The position numbers and the translations under genes are program-made. The notes beneath the pieces were generated by a model that saw nothing but the letters and a program-made list of their open reading frames with translations, was not told where the DNA came from and did no database searches. From NCBI GenBank assembly GCA_030753015.1, contig JASMDC010000043.1, positions 1-30,261 on the forward strand: DNA of 30,261 nucleotides. Direction: 5' to 3'. Below are positions 15,628 to 22,214 of this stretch, piece after piece. Origin of the DNA: Candidatus Undinarchaeales archaeon (lineage in GTDB: Archaea > SpSt-1190 > JASMDC01). The first letter of the stretch is position 1. Every line of letters starts with the position of its first letter.

Positions 15628-16539
15628 ATGACAAAAGGAAATGCGTTCATCAATCATCATTACCCCGGAGAGCGCATCATATCGCTCAAGGCGACACTCA
15701 TCGTCGCGCTCCTGCTGACCGTGGCCCTGTTCGCGGGGTGCACTTCCGGGGACGGGCCTGCCACGCCCTCCGGTGAGCAGGGGGACGTGCGCATAATCTC
15801 CATTTCTCCCGGGACCACGGAGATCGTGTTCGCCCTTGGGATGGGGGATAAAATGGTAGGGGTCACCACGTACTGTAACTATCCTCCCGCGGCCCTCGAG
15901 GTCGAGAAAGTGGGCGACGTTCTCAATCCCTCCGTGGAGCGAATCGTCTCGCTCAAGCCGACCCTTGTGCTCGGGATCGTCGACCAGTCCGCCGTGGCCG
16001 AACGGTTGACCCCCCACGGTATCAACGTCCACCTCATGAACGCCACTTCGCTCGACGGTGTCATGGATGAGATGGCTACCATAGCCCGGCTAACGGGAGC
16101 GGGCGAGGAGGGCGAGCGTATCGTTGCCGACCTCCGTGGCCGCATCGCAGCTGTCCGGGAGCGCACTACCACCCTCGATGAGACGGCCCGACCTACGGTG
16201 TTCGTCGAGGTGTGGGACGAGCCGCTGATGAGCGCCGGACCGGGCACGTTCACGCACGACGTCGTTATCTCCGCCGGCGGGCGTCCTGCCCTGGACCTCA
16301 CAATGCCATGGCCTAACGTGGACGCTGAGGCCGTCATCGTGGCCAAGCCCCAGGTCGTGCTCCTCACACATACGAACCGCACGATCGAGCACCTGCGCGC
16401 ACGGCCCGGCTGGAACGCCATCCCTGCTGTAAAGGACGAACGCGTGTACCTCATCGATCCAGACGCTGTATCGCGTCCAGGCCCTCGCATAGTGGATGCA
16501 GTCGAGGAGGTGGCTGACCGGCTTCATGGCAACGGGTGA
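15628..16539 (+). CDS. btuF: Cobalamin-type ABC transporter, substrate-binding lipoprotein
   Basis: The 303-residue protein is the extracellular binding component of a B12/siderophore-type importer. Residues 20-38 form a lipoprotein signal with lipobox LFAGC (Cys38). The mature part has the class III binding-protein pattern: RIISISPGTTEIVFALG at the start of lobe 1, VGDVLNPSVERIVSLKPTLVLG, then VFVEVWDEPLMSAGPGTFTHDVVISAGG and PGWNAIPAVKDERVYLID in lobe 2. The EV-x-D-x-P-L-x-x-A-G-x-G-T-F segment is typical of BtuF, although heme or iron-chelate binding cannot be excluded from sequence. A good ribosome site (AAGGAG) stands 9 bases before the ATG. The permease and ATPase genes follow directly, which supports the role. 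I see no cobalamin riboswitch in the short leader. Confidence 0.85.
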   Translation: MTKGNAFINHHYPGERIISLKATLIVALLLTVALFAGCTSGDGPATPSGEQGDVRIISISPGTTEIVFALGMGDKMVGVTTYCNYPPAALEVEKVGDVLNPSVERIVSLKPTLVLGIVDQSAVAERLTPHGINVHLMNATSLDGVMDEMATIARLTGAGEEGERIVADLRGRIAAVRERTTTLDETARPTVFVEVWDEPLMSAGPGTFTHDVVISAGGRPALDLTMPWPNVDAEAVIVAKPQVVLLTHTNRTIEHLRARPGWNAIPAVKDERVYLIDPDAVSRPGPRIVDAVEEVADRLHGNG

Positions 16540-17548
16540 CGCCGCGGTCCCTCGCCACGGACGCGCGCTCGGTGCTCTCCTCGCCGTGGCCATGCCAATC
16601 GTCGTGATCATCGCGCTCTCATCCGGCCCCGCCGATGTCGGTGTCGGTGACGTAGCTTCGGTGCTCCGCGCTCACGCTAATCTGGGGCCACAGGTTGACG
16701 GGACGACCGACGCCATCGTGTGGGACATGCGCCTTCCCCGTGTCGTGCTGGCACTTGTTACCGGGGCTGCGCTCTCTCTGGCCGGTGTTGCGTTCCAGAC
16801 ACTGCTGCGCAATCCCCTGGCCGATCCATTCATCATCGGTGTGTCCTCGGGTGCATCTCTTGCGGCCTCCCTGGCGCTCGCATTCGGTACGAGCGCCCTC
16901 GTCCCTCCTGCGGGATTCATCGGCGGTCTGATCACCGTGTACGTCGTGTACCAGCTGGCCCTTGAGGGCGGTGAGGTGTCGGTGCGGACCATGCTCCTTG
17001 CAGGCGTCGTGGTATCGTCGTTCCTCTCGTCGTGCACCACCCTCCTGCTCATCATCATGGGCCGTGACATGCACAAGGTCGTGTTCTGGCTCATGGGGAG
17101 CCTCGAGCCCACGGGAACCACAGTGGGGCTCCTCCCCATCGTTGTACTGGCGACGGCGCTCGGCGGGCTCGTCCTCATGGCAATGGCCCGCGACCTCAAT
17201 CTCCTCCTTCTGGGGGAGGACCACGCCCGTCATCTCGGATGTGACGTGCCGCGTACCAAGACCGTGTGCTTCGTCTGCGCGTCACTGCTGGCAGGGGTCG
17301 TCGTATCTGTCACCGGGCTCATCGGGTTTGTTGGATTGGTCGTACCCCACATGGTGCGCCTCATCGCTGGCCCGGACAACCGGATCCTGTTACCCCACTC
17401 GGCCGTCTTGGGCGGTATCTTCCTGGTCCTCGCGGACCTCGTCGCCCGCACCGTTATCTCTCCCGAGCAGATCCCGGTCGGGACCATCACCGGGTTCGTT
17501 GGCGGTCCCTTCTTCCTCTATCTCCTCGTCCGGTCAAGGAGGATTTAA
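16526..17548 (+). CDS. btuC: Cobalamin-type ABC transporter, permease (FecCD/BtuC family)
   Basis: The 340-residue polytopic membrane protein, with some ten hydrophobic segments, shows the FecCD family signatures: RLPRVVLALVTGAALSLAG, FQTLLRNPLADPFIIGVSSG and, near the C-terminus, the ATPase-contact region GLIGFVGLVVPHMVR. It forms the channel through which the substrate delivered by the binding lipoprotein crosses the membrane. I chose the ATG at 16526, which overlaps the end of the preceding gene by 14 bases, since it leaves a normal N-terminus; an upstream in-frame start at 16496 adds residues that overlap the binding-protein gene further. The ATPase gene starts 2 bases after its stop. Confidence 0.9.
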   Translation: MATGDAAVPRHGRALGALLAVAMPIVVIIALSSGPADVGVGDVASVLRAHANLGPQVDGTTDAIVWDMRLPRVVLALVTGAALSLAGVAFQTLLRNPLADPFIIGVSSGASLAASLALAFGTSALVPPAGFIGGLITVYVVYQLALEGGEVSVRTMLLAGVVVSSFLSSCTTLLLIIMGRDMHKVVFWLMGSLEPTGTTVGLLPIVVLATALGGLVLMAMARDLNLLLLGEDHARHLGCDVPRTKTVCFVCASLLAGVVVSVTGLIGFVGLVVPHMVRLIAGPDNRILLPHSAVLGGIFLVLADLVARTVISPEQIPVGTITGFVGGPFFLYLLVRSRRI

Positions 17549-17550
17549 CG

Positions 17551-18828
17551 ATGGCACTACCGGCGTTCCAGGCGAAGGATCTCGTGATGTCCTATGGCCA
17601 CGAACGGGTGCTCAAGGGCGTCAATCTTACCGTTGAACAGGGTGCCTTCGTGGGTATCATCGGCCCCAACGGCGCAGGTAAGTCGACGCTCCTTCGCATA
17701 CTCACAGGCGTGCTCGAACCCACGGCAGGGAAGGTGCAGCTCCTCGGTCGCCCCGTGTCCGGCTACGATGCCAGGGACAGAGCCCGTCACATGGCCGTCG
17801 TGCCGGAGAATCCCAGTGTCCCATTCGCCTTCACCGTGGAGGAACTGGTGCTCATGGGACGCACGCCCTACACTTCACTTCTCGGCGGGAACGATGAGTA
17901 TGATGGGGCCACCGCCCGTCGCGCTATGGTCTCGACGGACACGCTCCATCTCGCCTCGCGTCCCATCTCCAATCTCAGCGCCGGGGAGCGCCAACGCGCC
18001 TTCCTCGCCCAGGGGCTCGCCCAGGAACCTGAGGTGCTGGTGCTCGACGAGCCCACGGTCCACCTGGACCTCCGCCAGCGAATGGCGTTGTTCGAGCTGC
18101 TATCCTGCCTCAACCGCGATAGCGGGATCACCGTGGTAACGGTGCTCCACGACATCAACATCGCTTCGCAGTACTGCACGCGCCTCGCTCTCGTGGACGC
18201 AGGTCGCATCGTCGCTGAGGGACCGCCTGATGAAGTGCTCACCCGAGAGGTCCTGCACGATAGTTTCGGCGTCCGCGTCCAGGTGCGACCGGATCCTGTC
18301 ACGGGCCGCCCGGTGGTGACGCCCATCGTCCATCGCCAGCGTCCGCAGCTGACCGGAAGGGTACACGTAGTGTGCGGTGGTGGGTGCGCTGAGGCGACCC
18401 TACGCGACCTTGTGGACGCGGGCCTAACGGTCACGTGCGGTGTCGTGAACCGTGGCGATGCCGATTGGGAGGTCGCCCGTACGCTCGAGGTCGCGACGGT
18501 GGAGGGGGAGCCGTTCTCCTCGATAGGCGACGAGACACTGGCCCGCAACCTGCGCTCAATGAAGGCAGCGGACGTGGTGGTCGTCGAGGCGGTGGCCTTC
18601 GGTCATGGAAACCTCCGGAACCTCGAGGCGGTGGAACAGGCCGTCAGGTCAGGCGTGCCCGTGGTGCTGGTCGAAACAGAGGCCATCGACGAACGCGACT
18701 TCACTGGCGGCAAGGCCGGACACTCGTACGACCGGGTGCGCAAGAAGGCTCGTATCATTACATCACGGGGCGCGCTCATGGACACCGTGGCCGAGCTGCT
18801 CGGGGAGGAAACCGATGGTGGTGAGTAA
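17551..18828 (+). CDS. btuD: Cobalamin-type ABC transporter ATPase with extra C-terminal domain
   Basis: This is the 425-residue cytoplasmic ATPase. Residues 1-255 form a complete ABC domain: Walker A G38-T46 (GPNGAGKST), signature LSAGERQR, Walker B VLVLDEP and switch His in VTVLHDIN. Residues about 265-425 form an additional alpha/beta domain (RVHVVCGGGCAEATLRDL ... ADVVVVEAVAFGHGNL ... GVPVVLVETEAIDERDFTGG) with a nucleotide-binding look. Similar extensions occur on archaeal BtuD proteins, but their task is not established. The ATG at 17551 has a strong ribosome site (AGGAGG) about 8 bases upstream; the longer in-frame extension to 17266 runs inside the permease gene and is not real. The next gene overlaps its end by 14 bases. 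Confidence 0.9.
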   Translation: MALPAFQAKDLVMSYGHERVLKGVNLTVEQGAFVGIIGPNGAGKSTLLRILTGVLEPTAGKVQLLGRPVSGYDARDRARHMAVVPENPSVPFAFTVEELVLMGRTPYTSLLGGNDEYDGATARRAMVSTDTLHLASRPISNLSAGERQRAFLAQGLAQEPEVLVLDEPTVHLDLRQRMALFELLSCLNRDSGITVVTVLHDINIASQYCTRLALVDAGRIVAEGPPDEVLTREVLHDSFGVRVQVRPDPVTGRPVVTPIVHRQRPQLTGRVHVVCGGGCAEATLRDLVDAGLTVTCGVVNRGDADWEVARTLEVATVEGEPFSSIGDETLARNLRSMKAADVVVVEAVAFGHGNLRNLEAVEQAVRSGVPVVLVETEAIDERDFTGGKAGHSYDRVRKKARIITSRGALMDTVAELLGEETDGGE

Positions 18829-19399
18829 TCAGGCTCGCCTCCTCCACCTCCTCCTCTCCCTCGCGGGAGGTAGCTGTTCGCGGGGACTGCTGGGACGCCG
18901 CTTGGGCGAGACCGATGCCCGGGTCCGCTCCCTCCTGACAATGCTCAAGGAGCGTGGCTTTGTCACGAGCTCGCGAAAGGGCCACATGCTCACTCCAGAA
19001 GGGAAGAAGATGGTTGACACCCTCGGGATCGTCGGTCCTGTTGGGCTCGACGCCGGTGAGCTAACCGTCGGCCCGCGTGATGCGGCCATCCTTGTGCGTG
19101 GCGCCGCGGTCCGTGTCGATAAAGGGATCGAGCAGCGAGATGCAGCCCTGATCGCTGGAGGGATGGGGGCCACCACGCTCGTGATGTCGGAATCAGGTCT
19201 TGGGCTCCCGTTCCCCGGTACGGTCCCGACGTCCGTAGCAGAACGTCTCCTTGAACTCCTGCCAGCACGGGAAAGTGACGTCATTATCGTCGGAACGGCC
19301 GCTCACGGATGGTCGGCCAAGCGTGCGTGCGTTGCCGCGGCGCTCACTTTAGCCCCCGCCGACATCGTTCTCCGGCCCCGACAAGGGAAACGTATATAA
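18815..19399 (+). CDS. Winged-helix DUF4443-type protein, candidate regulator of the uptake operon
   Basis: The 194-residue protein has an N-terminal winged-helix DNA-binding domain, residues about 5-65 (LLGRRLGETDARVRSLLTML, then ERGFVTSSRKGHMLTPEGKK). A domain resembling DUF4443 follows, with GIEQRDAALIAGGMGATTLV as its most typical segment. The second part could bind a small ligand. The gene overlaps the ATPase gene by 14 bases, with GGGAGG 6 bases before the ATG, so it is made together with the transporter. That position suggests it senses cobalamin or transporter status and controls this operon. This is inference; the sequence shows only the domain type and the coupling. The promoter of the next gene lies in its last codons. 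Confidence 0.7.
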   Translation: MVVSNQARLLHLLLSLAGGSCSRGLLGRRLGETDARVRSLLTMLKERGFVTSSRKGHMLTPEGKKMVDTLGIVGPVGLDAGELTVGPRDAAILVRGAAVRVDKGIEQRDAALIAGGMGATTLVMSESGLGLPFPGTVPTSVAERLLELLPARESDVIIVGTAAHGWSAKRACVAAALTLAPADIVLRPRQGKRI

Positions 19400-19400
19400 A
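19391..19400 (+). promoter_or_regulatory. TATA element for the zinc ribbon gene at 19430
   Basis: CGTATATAAA lies inside the end of the preceding gene, about 34 bases before the TTG at 19430 and only 15 before the ATG at 19411, which reads a different frame. It predicts a transcript starting near 19422. Confidence 0.5.
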
Positions 19401-19429
19401 GGGAGATATCATGGGCACCCTCGGTTTCT

Positions 19430-19792
19430 TTGGAACGTAAGTGTTCAGTATGTAAGAGATTTCCCAGTAAGGAGGTGCTCGTCTTCAATGAGGACGGATC
19501 CACCAACCTCCTCCTGGTATGTGGCCGCTGCGTCAAGGGCGTCGAGGGCGGTAAGCTCCCCTCCGTGGGAATGAAGGCTGACCGGAGCCTCGGGATCGTC
19601 AATGGACGATTCGCCATCGAGGACGTTGACTCCATCCTGCACTACTTCAGGGAGGATATCTACGAGACTCCGAAGTTCGTCATTGACCTCGACATCGTGT
19701 TCGGACGTGTATCCATCGGAGACGATGAGCCCGAGGACAAAGCTGAGGCGGAGACTCCCAAGATACAGGAGTTCCGTCTTCCCGGCGCCTGA
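19430..19792 (+). CDS. Small zinc ribbon protein of unknown function
   Basis: The 120-residue protein has an N-terminal zinc ribbon (CSVCKRF ... LVCGRCV, residues 5-34), a middle part rich in acidic and hydrophobic residues (IEDVDSILHYFREDIYE ... FVIDLDIVFGRVSIGD) and an acidic tail. It is likely cytoplasmic and I do not recognise the family. The start is doubtful. The only in-frame start is TTG 19430, a few bases after the transcript start predicted from the TATA element. An ATG at 19411 with a good GGGAG ribosome site reads nine codons in another frame and stops inside this gene; a one-base change in the T-rich stretch between them would join it to this frame. Confidence 0.65.
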   Translation: MERKCSVCKRFPSKEVLVFNEDGSTNLLLVCGRCVKGVEGGKLPSVGMKADRSLGIVNGRFAIEDVDSILHYFREDIYETPKFVIDLDIVFGRVSIGDDEPEDKAEAETPKIQEFRLPGA

Positions 19793-19850
19793 GCTGGAGC
19801 AGGATCCCCTCTGCTAGCAGGCGTACCTGAAATAGTCCGAGGACCGTCTC

Positions 19851-20792
19851 TCAGGGATCGTTACATGCTTTCTTCGCTTTTAGCGTGGTCAGCTTCGTCG
19901 CTATGGGCAGGTCGGTGATCGGCACGACATCGACGGCACCGGATGACACAAGGGCGTCGAACGCCTCTTTTCCTGCCTCGGTCCGCACTATCACGGTCGT
20001 CCAACCATCAGGTGAGTCGACCCCCCCGAGCGCAATGTCCGCGTCCCGTGCAGCGAAATCATCGCAGATCTTAAAGCATCCGCGAGCAACGGGCGCGAGC
20101 TCTTTGACATGCACATCCACGGTGCTCTTCCCTTCCACCACCATGCGCCCGCGCGTGATTGCCATACGTTCGGCAGTCTCCTGTTCGGCACCTTGTTCCT
20201 CCAAGAGCGCCCACATTGCGTCATGGTCGAACGTCTTTGAGCATAAGAGGCCGATAATAAGGCCTATACGACGACGCGTGGCAGGAAGCTCCGCGAGCGT
20301 ACGAGCGCCCCGGGTATGGCACGGGAGCCCGATGACCCATGTCGGTTCCTTCGTTCCAAAGAGGAGGTGGAGCAGGGGCACATGGCAGAACACAGAACCA
20401 CCGGGAGGTAGCCTGTCAGTGAACCTGCGAGGGACCGCGCGCCAACCGTCCCGGTCGATGGCCAGCACACCCGCCCCGCGCTCGAGAGCAAGGGATGCCA
20501 GGGCACTTGCCACGCCGCCGTCCTGTGCCTGTCCACGGAGCTCGAGGTCCGTCGTCCGGGCAGCATAAGCCGCCAACATTGGGCCCAAGGGAGCATCACC
20601 GGACCATGTCCATGGGGTGACCCTTGGGCAGGCTTTGTAGCAAAGCCCGCACTCGATGCACTCGTCAACGAGGCGAGGGGCGTCTGGCCCCATCTCAATC
20701 ATATCCTTCTTGGGGCAGATCCCTACACAGGCGCCGCACGCCACGCACTGACCTTTCCCGATGACTTCTCCCTGTAAGTATTCAAAGCTCAT
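19851..20792 (-). CDS. FrhB-like F420-type oxidoreductase subunit with two [4Fe-4S] clusters
   Basis: The 313-residue protein has an N-terminal ferredoxin domain with two cluster motifs, C16/C19/C22/C26 (CVACGACVGICP) and C45/C48/C51/C55 (CIECGLCYKACP). The FrhB/FdhB domain follows, recognised by the alternation QDGGVASALASLAL, VIGLPCHTRG and the late segment ALGGVDSPDGWTTVIVRT. Family members pass electrons between Fe-S clusters and coenzyme F420 through a flavin, or reduce other partners (e.g. FpoF, FdhB, sulfite reductases). The partner cannot be told here. The start ATG 20792 overlaps the stop of thiL (ATGA), so it is translated with thiL. The flavin/F420 use and the pairing with thiamine metabolism are inference. 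Confidence 0.85.
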   Translation of the reverse strand: MSFEYLQGEVIGKGQCVACGACVGICPKKDMIEMGPDAPRLVDECIECGLCYKACPRVTPWTWSGDAPLGPMLAAYAARTTDLELRGQAQDGGVASALASLALERGAGVLAIDRDGWRAVPRRFTDRLPPGGSVFCHVPLLHLLFGTKEPTWVIGLPCHTRGARTLAELPATRRRIGLIIGLLCSKTFDHDAMWALLEEQGAEQETAERMAITRGRMVVEGKSTVDVHVKELAPVARGCFKICDDFAARDADIALGGVDSPDGWTTVIVRTEAGKEAFDALVSSGAVDVVPITDLPIATKLTTLKAKKACNDP

Positions 20793-21715
20793 GTACTCAC
20801 CCCATATGTTCTCCAACCGACCGACGGTAGGCGTTCGCGTCGTTCTCCGCACACCAGCGTAAGTCCTTTTGCTCGTTCGGTCACACGCCCGATAACTGTC
20901 AGCGTGGGTATAGATGTTCGTGCCTCCTCGAGCTGGTCCGGTGACAGGGTCAGGAGCGTCTCGAACTCCTCTCCGCCACCGATCACGATATCCTCAAAGG
21001 ACACGCTCAGCCGTTCGCACAGCTCTTTGGCGCGAGAATAGCACGGCACATCGGACAGTACGACATCCACACCAACATCGCTTCGTTCCGCAAGCTGTCG
21101 TACCGAGCGAGCGAGCCCATCGCTTATGTCCATTGAGGCCGATGCCAGCTCTCCGACCGGGCCCGCGGAACCGGCCTGGATCCGAGGCCTGAGAAAGGCC
21201 TTAACGACATCCTCAGCGTCATCGATACCTGCCTGAAGGCATAGAAGACCTAGACGTGCGGTACCCATCTCGCCCGTGACGCAAAGGAGATGGCCGGGAA
21301 CGGCACTGCTCCGACCAGGCACCCGGTCCCCCTCGCCAAGTCCGAAGCTAGCAAGCGTCACCCGGTCCGTTACCGAAAGGTCGCCCCCAACATAACGACA
21401 GTCGTGCGCTTCGCAGCATGCTTTGGCACCGACAGCAATGGGACCGACAAGGTCCGAGGAGTCTTCAGGCACTCCGATGGCGAGGAGGAGGAAACGTGGG
21501 ACCGTCCCGGCGGACACGAGGTCGCTGATCGTCGCCGCCATCGCCTTCCATCCCCAGTCTTCGGGCGAGGAGCGCGGTGGGAGATCGGTGTCCTGGAAGA
21601 GCATGTCGGTCGAGAGGGCCCATGTACGGTCACCGACGGTAAAAGCGAAGCAGTCGTCCCCGATAGCGTCACCCAGAAGGCGAGTCAACGTGGCAATGGC
21701 CTCGTCCTCGTCCAC
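20789..21715 (-). CDS. thiL: Thiamine-monophosphate kinase
   Basis: The 308-residue enzyme phosphorylates thiamine monophosphate with ATP to give the cofactor thiamine diphosphate. Family motifs are present in order: GDD near the N-terminus (AIGDDCFAF), STDMLFQDTDLP, the Mg/ATP-binding YVGGDLS, SMDISDGLA and IGGGEEFE. The fold is the AIR synthase/PurM type and the length is normal. I chose the GTG at 21715 because the TATA element AATATTTATT (21735-21745) lies 25 bases before it; the in-frame TTG at 21736 overlaps that element. The gene is the first of a two-gene operon with the FrhB-like protein, which is an unusual neighbour for thiL. Confidence 0.92.
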   Translation of the reverse strand: MDEDEAIATLTRLLGDAIGDDCFAFTVGDRTWALSTDMLFQDTDLPPRSSPEDWGWKAMAATISDLVSAGTVPRFLLLAIGVPEDSSDLVGPIAVGAKACCEAHDCRYVGGDLSVTDRVTLASFGLGEGDRVPGRSSAVPGHLLCVTGEMGTARLGLLCLQAGIDDAEDVVKAFLRPRIQAGSAGPVGELASASMDISDGLARSVRQLAERSDVGVDVVLSDVPCYSRAKELCERLSVSFEDIVIGGGEEFETLLTLSPDQLEEARTSIPTLTVIGRVTERAKGLTLVCGERRERLPSVGWRTYGVST

Positions 21716-21734
21716 GGGAACGGTCGAAGGGGTC

Positions 21735-21745
21735 AATATTTATTA
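21735..21745 (-). promoter_or_regulatory. TATA element for the thiL operon
   Basis: TAATAAATATT on the minus strand is about 25 bases before the GTG at 21715. It rules out the upstream TTG, which lies within it. Confidence 0.55.
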
Positions 21746-21775
21746 AGCTGGTGGCGTGCCCCGGTTTTAGCACAA

Positions 21776-21785
21776 TTTTAAATAC
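21776..21785 (+). promoter_or_regulatory. TATA element for the coiled-coil / secretion-type ATPase operon
   Basis: TTTTAAATAC is centred 25-28 bases before the adjacent GTG 21806 and ATG 21809. It suggests a leaderless message starting at one of them. Confidence 0.55.
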
Positions 21786-21808
21786 CGGGAAGGGTATAGT
21801 CCATAGTG

Positions 21809-22213
21809 ATGAGCGAGCTAGAGCTCGTACTGGACCCAGGGAGCGAACGGGAGATGCTCAACGCTCTCCGCGATAAGCTCGAATACACCCGCTTGCAGTT
21901 TAAAAACTCCGAGGAACGGCTCAAGCGGACCGAGCTCGGAGTCCACGAGTTCACCAAGAGCGTATCACGTACCAAGGTGCTCATCAGCAAGGGTATGCCG
22001 GAATCCGCCCAGATGGAACGGCTCACATCGTCGCTCGTCACCGCGTTCGAGAAGGTGGCGGAGAAGATGGGGAGCATCCAGGTCACCGCTAACGTCCAGG
22101 CACCGGCGGCGCCCAGTGGAAAGCCGGGGCGCATCGACTGCCCACACTGCTCCCGGGCGCTCCCGGCGAGCGCTAAATACTGCAAGTACTGCGGGAAGAG
22201 GGTGAGCAAGTAA
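21809..22213 (+). CDS. Coiled-coil protein with C-terminal zinc ribbon
   Basis: The 134-residue protein has a heptad-like coiled coil over residues about 10-55 (MLNALRDKLEYTRLQFKNSE and onward), an amphipathic segment at 60-95, an Ala/Pro linker and a C-terminal zinc ribbon (CPHCSRALPASAKYCKYCG). It is the first gene of an operon and is separated by one base from the ATPase gene, whose product begins with a similar ribbon. The two proteins could therefore share a partner or form a complex. No catalytic signature is seen. ATG 21809 is preferred, with GTG 21806 possible. Confidence 0.7.
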   Translation: MSELELVLDPGSEREMLNALRDKLEYTRLQFKNSEERLKRTELGVHEFTKSVSRTKVLISKGMPESAQMERLTSSLVTAFEKVAEKMGSIQVTANVQAPAAPSGKPGRIDCPHCSRALPASAKYCKYCGKRVSK

Positions 22214-22214
22214 G

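Noticed and set aside
17266-17550. N-terminal extension of the transporter ATPase
   Set aside because: It lies within the permease gene in another frame; the ATG at 17551 has a strong ribosome site.
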